Shown piece by piece: positions 39,629-51,784 of a stretch of DNA of 64,000 nt. Positions within the stretch are counted from its first letter, which is position 1; the number at the start of each line of letters is the position of its first letter. A program made the translations under genes and the position numbers. The notes below the pieces were generated by a model, which saw only the letters and a list, made by a program, of their open reading frames with translations, ran no database searches and was not told the DNA's origin. Origin of the DNA: Montifringilla adamsi (Eukaryota; Chordata; Aves; Passeriformes; Passeridae); the NCBI GenBank assembly GCA_017590115.1, contig JAGGNK010000003.1, positions 1,331,673 through 1,395,672 of the forward strand, read 5' to 3'.

Positions 39629-41140
39629 AAACTAAATCAGTGTTGTTTTGGCATGTGGACTATAAAACGGTTACAGAGCAAGGTGATGGAGTCTCAGATT
39701 AATATCCTATACCCAATAGCCTCATAGGAGTTAAGGGATTTCTTTTTTTTTTTTTAGTACTTTCTGGTCTTTGATAAGTCCCTATCTTTTGACCTCCCGG
39801 AGCATAATTGTGAGTCATTCATATTTCTGGTTAATGTTATTTTGAATATATACAGAGGCAGTGCTACTCAGAATGAGATAGTATCTGCAGATACTATGCC
39901 AGTACTGCAATATATTTTTCTTAGGTTGGAAAGGGCTCTTTTAGCAAAGGTTCTAAATAATTACACTTTGTTTTGCAAAATAAAAATAGCATCTAACATT
40001 CAGTTGCTATGATTTCTTTCAAGAAAAGAAGCTGTTATGTAGAAGGGAGTGAACAAAGAGCTTTGCAGATATGCAGATTATTATCTTACTCAATTTTTAC
40101 AAATACTTCTACCAGCCCTGAACTGAAGTTTTAAAAACCATTGGTCTGCTTATGCTTAAATCTCATTGGCAAATTATCTGAAATTGTACAGCAAAATAAT
40201 CACATACCCCATAGAATGTGCTTTCTTGGAGCTTCTTCTTTTGTGAGGTTTGGCACTGAAACACTCTTTTCTAGGCATATTTAACACAGTCAGATACTGT
40301 CATTTTGGTGGGCTTGGCTGCCACTAAGCTGTGGATTTTGCAAACAACTATGTTGCACAAGTTTCACATAGCACAGCACAATGTACTGTAAGTGCACTGT
40401 AAATTCACCTAATTGTGTGTCTAATATGTCCTATGACCCTCTAGTGCCCAGTCCTTTATAGTATCCTTCTTTGAAGTCAGAAACAATTTTATTGATTCTC
40501 AGTGGTCTGCTTGGAACTGCAGAGGAAGAATTCCTTACTAATTAAATTCTCACTTCTGCTGTGCCTCTATCACTAAGAACTTTGGATGCAATGTCAGTTA
40601 TGGTTTTTGCTTGCTAGTGCTAGCATTTTCTTTAATGGAAAAACTAATCTTCTTAGGTTTGGATACATAAGCCATAAAGGTTTCCAACTGGTGGGCTTCA
40701 AAAAAATTGAAAATTTAATCTCCATAATTATTTTTGTAATTCCAGATATGTTTGATATACGTGACTGAATTAAAGACAAAGCTTGCAACATGTTAACTTC
40801 AGTACTTCATCTGTGGAGATGAAAGGCTTTAATACTAAATGACCGTTTACAAACAGAGAATTGATCCTTATTTTATACCAAAGAGAACAGTTTGGCTACC
40901 AAGTAAAATTTAATTCTGCAAGATAGGTGGAACTTGAAATTTCAAAAATCCTTGTTTAATGCAATTCATTAAGAGTTATTCTTCCTTTTTTAAAAATCAA
41001 GTTTTATTTGTGATTGGGCTGATTCTAGTCCCAGTAATCCACTGAGAGAATTTTCCCCTGGGATATCTGAAATACAGTGCAAGGCACTCAGAATGTAAGC
41101 AGCATTTTTAAACCTATTCTTGCTTTCTTGACACTGACAA
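39629..41140. other. Noncoding AT-rich sequence
   Basis: No gene seen. A T13 run lies at 39743-39755. A phrase similar to the CR1 end (aggttggaaagggctc, about 39924-39939) is too short and isolated to call. Confidence 0.65.
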
Positions 41141-41230
41141 AAATTTGTGCTCAGGAAGACCTAAAACCAAGGGAAACAACAAAGGAAATTTGTGCTCAGG
41201 AAGATCTAAAACAAAGGGAATCAAGGGGAA
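41141..41230. repeat. 45-bp tandem duplication
   Basis: Two 45-bp units start at 41141 and 41186. The first 35 bases of each are nearly identical and the ends diverge. The length is a multiple of three, so a 63-codon plus frame over it carries a repeated 15-residue block (core ICAQEDLK). No family is recognised and the repeat is best read as noncoding slippage. Confidence 0.85.
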
Positions 41231-43148
41231 AGCTTAAAAATATTCTCAAGCATGAGAGATGGAACTGAATACACTTAAAAATAAATTAATCACAGAGAAA
41301 AACTCATGCCTACATTTCTCAACATAGGAAAGTAACTGTGATACAGTTCCTATTCTACAAGCTGGTATATTTATGATCTTGACCTCTTTATCTGAAGTTT
41401 TAACAAGTGAATGAATCTGGAGTGAAGGTGGCTTTCTGCTGGCCCAGAAAATTAGACATAACCTCCAAAAATATATTCAGGCACATATTTAGATAGATGC
41501 AGAAACAGACAGATGGCTGTAACTTAGCCTATGATCAAAAAGCACAAAAGAAACAGCCTCAAAAAAATTAATTTTTAAACAATTTCTTCTTCATCTTTAT
41601 TCCTAGACAATTCTTATTACATACCTACTATATTCTACAGTCTTCAAATATGATTACAATTTATTAATAATTAATTGATTCCTAATTCTTATGCCTCTTC
41701 TGGCATTAGTAATATCCTGAAAAATAAAGACATAATCCTGGCCTGGAAACAATCTTTAACTGAAAAATATTTTACATTTTTAAACCATAATTTCTTCAAA
41801 TGAGAGATTTTTATTCACAGCTCAAGACATTCTAATGGTAGCATGTGTTATTTTTACTCAAAACACCCTTATATATTTGCATGACAATTTTCTGGCTCTT
41901 ACAATATGAAGAATATTTGATGCAATATGTGATGCAATATGATGCATCACGTCAGCATTTAGTGTATGTGTTTTGCCTTCATTTGTGCATTTCACCTTTA
42001 AATATTTATTTGACAGCCTACTTGAATTCAAGTACACCTGCAGTTAGGGAAAATAGTGTGCCATGTAACTCAAGACAACAATGATTTCTGGAAGATTTAT
42101 ATCAGCAGATTGACATAATTTATGTTCCAAGTTTAACCCAGAGTCAAAAAACAGCGTATATGAGTCACCCACTATTTGCCTGTGTGATAATCCTCAGTGT
42201 AGGAGACATGATCCCAGAAGAAGTGTTGTCTTTTGATGTTGCTTTTTGACCCCACAGAGAGTATGAAACTAAATCCTGTATAAAATACAGTGACTATGCA
42301 GAATCCTGAGTGTATTTTATATGTGTCCAGTTGGTGTTTGACAAGCAGATTATGTTTCCCTCCCTGCTGAAAAACTGTTGAAAGAGCTTATGCAACGCAA
42401 ATGCTATTGGAGGGGAGCACATCATCCTGTCAGCAGCTGTGTGTTCATCTTAAAAAAGAAGGCTTTCTGGAGAAAGTTCCTGTTCCACTGTCCGCTTTTC
42501 ATTCTGCAAAGTTCCAAAGGGACACTTCTGGTAGAGCACTGTTTGCAAGAAGCAAACTCAAGGTATAGGAATGGATGGGCCACCACAGATACTGCATTCT
42601 AAGTTCATTGTTCCCCTGGTAATATGGGAACCTGTTGGTATGTGTTATACGTGTTCCTGTCAACAGTTGTAGCAGTGCTTAGTGAGATGACAATCAGCAT
42701 TCAGTATGATTTGTTAAGCAATATCCACTTTGCAGATCCTCTTATTGGTTTTTCTGTCATTTTTCTTTTGTCCTAACCATGAAACACTTCATCTAGAAAA
42801 CAGTGATGACCACTAGTTCAAAGTGATTTTGTATTTTTGCTTCAATTATGGTGCACTTTTAATCATTATGTGTATGTTGACAAGTATGGAAAACCCAAGC
42901 TTGTATCATACTTGTATTTTTCAAAGGCTCCAAAGCTTTGGAGAGAAGGTGCTTAATAGGAGAAGGAGGAGATTTAATAGGGTCTGTATTCTTCTTAGAG
43001 TGCACATACCCAGCCAGCTAAAGGAGCAAAGGAGATTGGTATTAATAAAGTTCATAAGGAAAAAGAGGAGAAAGACAATTCATGTGCCTATTGATTTTTA
43101 GTACAGTCTATTCCTGTTAAAGAAACAAGCAGCTGTTTTCTTGGTTTG
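41231..43148. other. Noncoding sequence
   Basis: No gene recognised. A short direct repeat (tgatgcaatatg) lies at about 41918-41941. A purine-rich stretch at about 42945-43080 makes an Arg/Lys-rich translation that looks compositional rather than coding. Confidence 0.65.
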
Positions 43149-43269
43149 TTTTTTCTTTTCTTTTTTCCTTTTTCCTTTTTTCTTTTTTCCTTTTTCCTTT
43201 TTTTTTTTCCTTTTTTTTCTTTTTTTTTTCTTTTTTTGTCTTCTTTTTTTTTTTTTTTTTCTTTTCTTT
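43149..43269. repeat. 121-bp polypyrimidine tract
   Basis: T and C only, apart from a single G at 43238, mostly in CTTTTT-like units. The complementary strand is polypurine; its lysine/arginine-only translation on the minus strand is an artefact of the repeat. Such homopurine-homopyrimidine tracts can adopt triplex (H-DNA) forms; this is general knowledge, not shown here. Confidence 0.95.
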
Positions 43270-43369
43270 GCCTTGGATGTGTATGTGAAAATCACAGTGT
43301 AGTTACTGTCACTGCTGGCACAGTGCTTGTGAGTTCATCAGACCCAAAAGCACATTAACATTTCAGTAT

Positions 43370-43426
43370 GCAGCATTCAGATTAGAATGCAACATTCAGA
43401 TTAGAATTAGATTCAGATTAGATAAT
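43370..43426. repeat. 19-bp tandem repeat, three units
   Basis: Units start at 43370, 43389 and about 43408. The first two differ by one base (gcagcattc versus gcaacattc) and share attcagattagaat; the third is more diverged. Small tandem expansion about 100 bp after the pyrimidine tract. Confidence 0.8.
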
Positions 43427-46091
43427 GCAGAATTATTTACAAGTGATATAACACCTTGGAGTTTTGAAACCTCCTAAGTTGCAGGCTGTTGGCACACCCT
43501 GAGCATTTATTGCTCTAACTTTCATTTTGCACTGTGAGCTGTGCTCAGTTAAGTGCTGCCAAGATTCTTTAAAGCTTTGAATGAAACTCTTTATTTAAAA
43601 AAGACAAAAAATTCAGTACCAGAAGCCACCAAATACTGTAGGCTGGACAAACAGCCAGCCTGGAAACCTGAAGTGGTTTCAGCAGCCTGAGGAGTGGCTC
43701 TTGCAAAGGTGCTGTTCAGCATCTCTGCATGCTACAAGATCTACTTTTGGTAGTTGTGTATCAACCAGGTGGCTAATTAAAGTACAGCATCAGTCCTGTG
43801 TGTTTTAGAAGGAATATGTAAATCCAGCACTGTCAGCCCACTCAAGGTCTGAATTCATTTATTATAATGATCTTTCAAGTTCTGTTGCCTGAGTCAGCTG
43901 CCTTGGCCTATCCAAGGTGCTGCTCAGTACAGCTCTGGCTTAGAGGCACTTGCTACTGAAAGGCTCAGCAGCAGCTGCTCTTATCTCAATGTGCCCTAGC
44001 AATAGTCACCCACTGCAGTCACTCTGCTGAAAATTGAAGAGAGGAACACTGTAATAGGAAAGTCAGAATAAATTTTATACATAATTAAAGCTGAAATTAG
44101 AAACCGTCACATACTTATGCAGAAGTGTAAGATATTGGCTAAGTAGATTAATATTGGAAAGCGCATTATAAAAGAAATCTTTGACAACTTATGTCGAGAT
44201 GCTGTAGAAGCCCACAGGGGTTAAAATCTTTTGTAAATTATTATTTAATAAGAAGGCTGTAGCCTTTCTTAGGCAAGAACTCCCTCCTCAGAAGTGCATT
44301 CAGTCTCCACAACACTGGCCTTTCTACTACACAAAGTTGTGTTGGTATCAGGTGTTTTTAAACAGTGGGAATCTCTGAGTGCCCACTAGTCTCATTACAT
44401 TTATAAACACACATTTCTCTGTCAATACCATATTGTGTATGGATTCAACCATTTCCCCCCTGCTTATTTAAATGAAGGTGCTTTTCTGATTTCTCTTGCA
44501 GCAGTGCTGTCTAGTTTAGCCTGCAAATCCCTTAATATTTCCATTATATTATCTTACCACTGACGCTGCAGAAATGAGGCAGTCAAGTTTTGCCTTCAGG
44601 TAGGTAACAAGGTAAACCCAAAGCAGATTGGAAAGTGGGACTCCTCCTCTGTTGGTGGATTTTGGAAACAAAACACCAGCCTCAGCTGTAGATACAAAAC
44701 TGCTGCACAAGACTTCAACACCACCTTGAAGATTAACAGCAGTTAGAACTAGGGAAAGTCAATGCCATTTAAACTTGCAGAATGCATATTTCTCTGGTCT
44801 GTCATCATGCAAAGCCAAACCGTAGCAGGCTAAAATAGAGTATAGAACAAAATCTCACTTGCTGTGTACACAGCACTACACTTCTTGAAGGTGGTAGGAC
44901 TAATGGAGTGAGTAAAATGAGCAAAACATAGCACAAATATTTTGCTTTGAGTTACTTGCAAATACCATGTCATTAAGGTGAAAATTTCACACCTCACCTA
45001 CAAATACTGTAGCCAAGAAATAAGAAATACATTTGCCTTCAGCAGACTCTGTTTTCTCAATTGCTGATTCAGATTAATCTCCCTTAGAACAATATTTATT
45101 TAGGCCCTAGAGATGAAGAAATGTCTTATCCAGTCCAGATGCATGAATTTCAAGATGTTCTTAAAAACCAAGCTATGTGTCTTCACAAAGAAAACTGTGC
45201 TATTTATGATGGAATACATACGGAATTTAAGGAACCTAGAGATTTGCATGAGGAAGTGAAATGTTAGTAACACCTCTTTTAGTTCTTGGAAGATGGGTTG
45301 TATGCACAACAGATGTCATTTCTGTGAAAACTTCTTCAAAGGAGCATTATACAACTGGCCACCATTTGATTGCCTCTAGCTATCACCCTAGTAAATAGGC
45401 AAAAGGGCTGTGAAGCAACTCAAGCGTGTATACATAAGAATTAATGTAAGCAAATCTTCCCTCTGCAACACACAAAAAATAAGCTGTTTTAGTATATAAT
45501 TTTAATAGGAAATTATCTATTACATTTGGGTTTGGGACATGTTAGGTAAGACATTGACATGCCCACACTCTCACATTTTCTTCTCTACATTTTTTTAAAG
45601 ATGTCACAAAAAAATGATGTGTGTGTCAGAAAATGGTTTTATCCTCATCCTCGAGAGACAAAGGAACTAAACCATCCTTTAAGCACCAATGAAATCAGAA
45701 TGTGTAGGAAGAAGGATCCATTTACTAATAGTGTATTTTCCATGTCAAAAGTTGTGTTCAAAAAAAATGTATGCATGTATATATTCAGCTGCTCAAACCT
45801 TGTAGATTTTTGTTACTCTGTAGTACATTGAAATATTAAGAGAAATTGTCTCTGTCATTATTTCCTGTTAAAATACTGTAAGGATGCTCATTCTCCTAGT
45901 ATTTTAGTGAAAAACAAAAGCCTCGTCCTAGAAAAGAGAACAATTCAGTTTAATTATGTTAACATCCTAAGGGAATCATGCTTAATAACATTTATTTCTT
46001 CTTGGAGACTTTCTAGATGCAAAAGGATTTTGCCACTGAGCAGTCATAGAAGGGTGAAGTCAGAGTGCCACGTTTTATGCCACTTGCTACA
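43427..46091. other. Noncoding sequence
   Basis: No gene recognised. Slightly less AT-rich than average at about 43640-44040. A 90-codon plus frame at 45559-45831 has no domain. Confidence 0.65.
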
Positions 46092-46108
46092 TTTTTTTTT
46101 TTTTTTTT
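46092..46108. repeat. T17 homopolymer
   Basis: Seventeen consecutive T residues. On the minus strand it would be a poly(A) run about 44 bp beyond the end of the open frame at 46153-46467. This is what a retrocopy would show, but no flanking target-site duplication was found. Confidence 0.9.
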
Positions 46109-46152
46109 ACTGTAAAGAAGCTATTACATGGCATAGAGATATACAGAGCTCT

Positions 46153-46467
46153 CTAGGTTACTTTATGACATTCCTGCCATTTTTGAAATTGTTTTGATAA
46201 AAACATCTTTTTTCCTACTACCAATTTATGCAATTTAAGGTATTTGAGATGGCGCTCCAGGTATTCGTTACCGGTTTCATCTGCAGCATCTGGTGAAATA
46301 TTAGAAGCTTCCTTACAGCGTTTTAATATTGACCTGGAAGACATATTTTTATGCAAGATTTGTCTTTCTGTAATACTTTTGTCTCTTTCGGAATCTTTAC
46401 ATAAAAGTGTGAGGATTTTAAAGTCCTTTGCTGATTCCGTGAGTACTACTGTTGGAACCAGTAGTAG
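46153..46467 (-). pseudogene. CpG-rich open frame, possible exon or retrocopy remnant
   Basis: The minus strand is open for 104 codons from 46467 to a stop at 46153-46155, with an in-frame TGA at 46468-46470 as the upstream limit. The translation is charged and soluble-looking (K/E/R/D-rich, with LERHLKYLKLHK near its C-terminal third) and has no signal or membrane segment. Seven CpG sites fall in 46253-46483, several times the density of the flanks. No family is recognised. There is no ATG until codon 42 (46342-46344). No polyadenylation signal lies between the stop and the poly(T) run. A plus-strand frame of 87 codons overlaps it (46244-46507), so the coding strand is not certain. Confidence 0.22.
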
Positions 46468-46486
46468 TCAGCAACTTTTCTCGACC

Positions 46487-47020
46487 AATGGCAGTTTCAA
46501 ACACTGAATTTGTGACACAATTCTGGGATGAAAGAAACCTCTACTGCCCAAGTTAACCTAAAAGTTTGACTGATAGCACTTTCTAAACAGTCGATTCTCT
46601 GGAACTTAATTATGTAATGTCTGTCTCTCTTCTTCTTGGTTATTGTCAACTGTAATGCACTGAATCATAAGGTTAATGAAGATTTTTAAGTCTGCTTTGA
46701 GCCTTTTGTGGTTTTTCCCATATTTATGCTAGCTCTTTTTTCTTTATTTATCTATAAATTATTATTCTTGGCAAGGCTCCACTTTTCAATCATGAACTGT
46801 TTACCTTCCACATAGGCTTTGCTTCCTCCTTATCTGTGCTGGCTTGTTGATACATCCTACTCCAGCAGCTCTTTTCCTTTCCATATATTGTACACAAATC
46901 TCCTTCTCCTTGCCAGCCATATTCTCGCCTTCATAGCTTAATTTTCTCTCACTTTTTCTGTGTAACAAGCAATTTCTTCTCACATTTCCTCCCACAGGAG
47001 ATGTTTTAGGTCCCATTCCC
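46487..47020. other. Noncoding sequence
   Basis: Plain AT-rich sequence. A 73-codon minus frame at 46801-47022 has no recognisable domain. Confidence 0.6.
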
Positions 47021-47038
47021 AAAAAAAAAAAAAAAAAA
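47021..47038. repeat. A18 homopolymer
   Basis: Eighteen consecutive A residues following a CCC run. No retroposon body recognised upstream. Confidence 0.9.
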
Positions 47039-48719
47039 CCTCTGGTATTAAATAATGCACATTCCTGTTTCTCCAGTGGGTAGGCTTCTATATGTGTTTC
47101 ATCTGGCCAGCAATTTGAGACAGGTCTGGCTCAGTAAATATTCATTGATTAGTTGCCATTCCTGCCTTCCTGCTTCCTGCAGGGCAGTGAGACCAGGGCT
47201 GGTTATGCTCATCTCTTCTGGCAACAGTCTGTCCTGCTCATGTTTTCAAATCAATTGCAAGAAGTGTGTTGTAGTATAATATGAAACCAGGTCTTCTGTG
47301 TTTTTATTGAAAGTGAAAAGGCAATTAAGATGGGGAGGGAAGTGCTGAGTAAGCTTGCACTGCTAAAATACATTTCTCAATTTATTAAATGGTAAATGTA
47401 TTATCCAATTACCTTCATATCCTTAACAAAGTTACAGGTCACTTGAAAACAAGTTCAACTCTTCTGTAAAAAAGCAAGAAAGATCTCTGAAGTGGAGGAT
47501 TCTTCATAGAGAGAACTAACAGATATTATCCTTGAAAGAGTATAGCTTTAAAAATTTTGTATTTGCTCTGCTTTGTATTGTTTCAAGCAGTTTTAAGCAG
47601 ATTTGGCTTAAATTTGAATGGCCAAAAGAAATTAAAACTTCCTCAAAAGGAGTAAAAGAAAGTAATGCTTTTTTCGGATTTCTAGTTGCAACTCTTTTGT
47701 TTAAATTACTATCTCACTGAAAGCATTTAACTTCTTCTCTATTAATTTAAATCTGATAATTTACTTAATACTTAGTGAAAGTAACTAGGTAAATAAGCAA
47801 TAAAAAAGCAAGGATCTTACAAAATGCACTTTTAACTTGACTGTGATGCTTACAGCTTTAAATTATTTTGATCTTCATCTTCAGAATGCCAACAACTGAA
47901 GATCTGAGTGTATGAACAAGATATCACCAAGTAGATTTTCCTGTGAGCTTCAAATGCAACAATCACTAAAACACAACCATGTATGTGTTCAGGATACCAC
48001 ACAGGGTAATTTGAGTTGTTTCTTCCCAGTGGACAATGGGAATTCTTCACTCCCCCTTCACATATCAATGAATATTTACTGTTGGGTAAGAATGAAGATC
48101 CCACCATGGATCCAGCTTGTACACAGCAGCTCTTGTGGAATACAGTGCTCCTAAACTGAAGTGTTTCTGAGCAATAACAGCATTTGAATGGTACGAAGAA
48201 TTTGTAAAGAACTATACTGTTTTAAAAAAAAATCTTCATTGGGGTTTGAGTCAGCCTCTATTATGCTAAAGGACAGAGTATTTTATGAGAAGAGTTTTTG
48301 TACTTCCAACATAAGACCAGTGGACTCTACCCTCCAAGTAGTCAGGCACTGAATTAATTAATATTCCCTGGAATGAGTCTTAGTCCCCAAATATCTTCAG
48401 AAGAGGTCTGTTTTCTCTGAAACAACAAGTTTCAGACATCCCAATTAGCAAGAGACCTCTGGTTAAAACTCATTTATCAAATTTTACTATGTATAAGTCT
48501 AGTTTAGAAACAACTCTTTTCCATAGATAAAGGAAAAGCAGAAGTCAGGGGGCCAGCTTTGATCCTAGGCTAACTCGAGTGACTTGCAACCTTCTAAAAC
48601 CAATGCAGCTGCAGGGTGCATCAGAGTATGAACCTGTATTTCAGTCAAACTTCATTTTAATTGAGGGAAATGACACATCAGAATGATAAGTGCTCTGATG
48701 ATTGATGACTTCTTCATTC
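47039..48719. other. Noncoding sequence
   Basis: No gene or recognisable repeat; frames of 60-85 codons on both strands without domains. Confidence 0.65.
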
Positions 48720-48750
48720 TTTGTGAATGAACTACCTGTTCATTCACAAA
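48720..48750. repeat. Perfect 13-bp hairpin, 5-base loop
   Basis: The arms tttgtgaatgaac (48720-48732) and gttcattcacaaa (48738-48750) are exact reverse complements around the loop tacct. Just upstream, ttcattc at 48713-48719 can pair with gaatgaa at 48725-48731, giving a second, competing stem. A 13-bp perfect stem with a loop this short is expected well under once per window by rough estimate. It is too short for a typical miRNA precursor. Confidence 0.9.
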
Positions 48751-51380
48751 TAACGTGGATTACCTTTTTTTATCTTTTCTTCACGCAGTTTTGAATAGAT
48801 TCTTCCCAAGAAAACATTTTCACTCTTTGGGTGGGCGAGGTTTCAGCCCATACATTTTCCCTAATGAAGCATGTGAGACTTTGCCAGGTCTAGTGGTTAG
48901 CAACTGGACTATGCAGAAGTTGAGAAGGTTTGTGTGGGCCAGCTATATATTCATGATGGGTGAGGGTTTAAATTTTAAACTAGAAAACATCTCTGGTACC
49001 ATTGTAAAAAATTACGAATTTTTTTCAATCATTTTATAGCCTGAGAATTGCACTGAGGACCATTTATATCTGGATTTCACACTATTTTTCAAATTCTTCC
49101 TGCAGACCCAGACTTGCAATCTTCAGCACATTCACATGGCTTTGGTGAAGCTGGTTTCACAAACACTGCAAAATCAGTCCCCTTGTGCCTACCATCTCCT
49201 ATTATTTCTAGGTAGTTTTTGGTCTTTTTTCTTTCTGTTCATAAACAGAGTTCCATAAAACAAATTATTTAGCATTCCAAATATTAGAATCACTGTTAAG
49301 CACTGCCTTCACTTTCGAAATGTGTGTTCTTGGATGTTCAGGTGCTTATGTCAAAATATTTAGGAGGATCTAAGATAACACTCTTCCTAAACTATTGATT
49401 GAGAGGCACTGATTTGCTTATACTAGTCAAAACCTCCTGACTATAAGTATTATTTCATATAAGACTAATTAAAATGAGACAGTTCTGTGAAGGTATTTTC
49501 CACCTCTACTTTTTGATTGTACACAGGTCTAATGTTCTGGCAGCTGTACAGAGCTCTCTGAAAAATATTGCCCTTGCTTCTGTCTTATACTTCCTATGAC
49601 TGGAGGAGCTCTCTTAAAGCATGCTGGCATTTATCTCCAGCTGAAAAGTGTTTGTGCGTCTTCAACTGTATTTCATCTGTAAAATTTCGTGTCATGCTTT
49701 ATTCGGAGAGACTTCACCTTTATTCCCTTGGCTATTTGCTCCCTGATCTTGTAAATTTTGTCAAATTCTGTAAGTTGTTGTTGAGGAGAGAGAAGCGGGA
49801 AGAAGACACCTTGTTCAAAATCAGTGAACAAGTTATTTAAAGCCTCTTCTATCATCTCTAGCTTATTTCTTCACCTGAGGTGCCACACACTTTTTAAGTG
49901 AATATTGATTTCTGCCTCCTCCAAATTCCTCAGCATGTCATTACTTTTCACCACTCGCTCTCTCCCCAGACATCCTTGCACCTACTTCCCCTGGCAATAT
50001 TCAGGTTCAATGGACTCAGAGTCAGCACAGTGTAAGTGATTCAGAAGGCCCATACTGACTCAAGTGCTGAGCTACTTCTTTCCTGAGAGCTATCAGTCCC
50101 CTGTGGAAAGAGTCTAGTGGAGGCAAGGACAATTTTCAGCACATGCACACAAGATGTAGACTGCAGAATCATCTGGACTTGCATATTTCAACCTCCAATT
50201 ATCAAACTGATCTCCAAGAAATTTTATCAAATTCCTGTCTCTTTTCTGTTACACCTTTGACGTTATACTCTGTGACAATGAGTTCTACAGTTTTGTGGTA
50301 AAGATAAATACTTAAAATTCAGATGCTTGAGTAGTTTCCATTTAACCATTGGTTTAACTATTCTTCCTTTCTCCTCCCACACAAACAATTGGAAACTTTC
50401 ACAGTAACATTTTAAAAAATATAATTCCAAAGCATTCACCACTTTTTTACGTGTCATCCAAAAAAAGACTTTTTTTTTAATCCCTTCAATGTACAAATTA
50501 CATAGAAAAAACTATTTCTTGATGTTAATACTTAGGAAAAATATTTTAATTTTTTGAGCAATTAGGAAAGGGAAAAATCCAAAGACAATGATATAATGTT
50601 TTGGAGGACACATCTGTTTCCCTGTACTCTGATTGAAGTGTCTGATTCAATTGTTATTATCCCTGTGGTTGAGAGAAGTTGCAACAGTGGTTTTATGGAA
50701 ATACCTGTCTATATGGCAATCCCACACACTTCGAGCAGTTCCACATGTAAGATCCAAGTTCCCATGACACCAACACAAACCAACAGCTTCCAAGAGTTAG
50801 TTTCTGTGAAAATGAAAAGTTTCTGTAGGAGCCAAACAGTGATGCATAGGAAACAATTACCCAGTAACTCTTTTTATTACATCTTTAACAATGATATCTG
50901 CCATACCTCCTGCTCCAAACAATTGGAAAAACCCATTATACATAACCTGTCTGAAAAGGACAGAAGAGAAGAGCACTACCTAATGATGGATGCATGAGAA
51001 CAGAAGATAGGTGAAATTGTCTTCGCAGGCCTTGATAGTGGCAAGATAGCCAAAACAGCATTACAATCACAAGGTAGAAAATTTACCTTGGGCACAGTTT
51101 CTACAGAATTCTGGGCTTAATTTCTACACAGTTCTAGGTTTCAGCTGTGTCCTAGAAGATGCCAATTTTCTTAGTTTTTATGAAATCTTTTTATGCTGTA
51201 GATATCTCTAAAATTTTTCTGCCTTTTTTGATCTGTTCAGCTTGGTACAGTGTCAAATTGTCAAAAGTTTTGCATAAGGACAGGAATTTCTTTGCTTGCT
51301 CTAAGGAGCCTCCACTGTAGTTTCCCTGATAGGACACTTCTTTACCTCTAAGGAATTGACTGCCTCCAAATAATTAATTC
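48751..51380. other. Noncoding sequence
   Basis: No supportable gene. The longest ATG-started frame of the window (133 codons, plus strand, 50596-50997) lies here. Its translation has no domain, signal peptide or membrane segment, and about one frame of this length is expected by chance in 64 kb of AT-rich DNA. Confidence 0.6.
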
Positions 51381-51784
51381 ATATATATATATANNNNNNN
51401 NNNNNNNNNNNNNNNNNNNNNNNNNNNNNNNNNNNNNNNNNNNNNNNNNNNNNNNNNNNNNNNNNNNNNNNNNNNNNNNNNNNNNNNNNNNNNNNNNNNN
51501 NNNNNNNNNNNNNNNNNNNNNNNNNNNNNNNNNNNNNNNNNNNNNNNNNNNNNNNNNNNNNNNNNNNNNNNNNNNNNNNNNNNNNNNNNNNNNNNNNNNN
51601 NNNNNNNNNNNNNNNNNNNNNNNNNNNNNNNNNNNNNNNNNNNNNNNNNNNNNNNNNNNNNNNNNNNNNNNNNNNNNNNNNNNNNNNNNNNNNNNNNNNN
51701 NNNNNNNNNNNNNNNNNNNNNNNNNNNNNNNNNNNNNNNNNNNNNNNNNNNNNNNNNNNNNNNNNTATATATATATATATATAT
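51381..51784. repeat. (TA)n microsatellite interrupted by assembly gap
   Basis: TA dinucleotides at 51381-51393 run directly into unknown bases and resume at 51766-51784. The gap therefore probably hides a longer TA repeat that could not be assembled. Confidence 0.85.
51394..51765. other. Assembly gap (372 N)
   Basis: Unknown bases; the non-round length suggests an estimated rather than default gap size. Any open frame drawn across it is meaningless. Confidence 0.98.

Noticed and set aside
39911..39950. Second CR1-like phrase (aggttggaaagggctc)
   Set aside because: Only about 16 bases resemble a CR1 end, the continuation does not match, and no tail is present.
43098..43295. Minus-strand lysine/arginine-rich protein
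   Set aside because: It is the translation of a polypurine simple repeat.
46092..47038. A retrocopy bounded by poly(T) at 46092 and poly(A) at 47021
   Set aside because: The runs are in opposite orientation, no target-site duplication was found, and the sequence between them beyond 46490 is ordinary AT-rich DNA.
50596..50997. 133-codon plus frame, the longest ATG-started one, as a gene
   Set aside because: No recognisable domain, signal or splice context. A rough chance calculation gives about one such frame per window.
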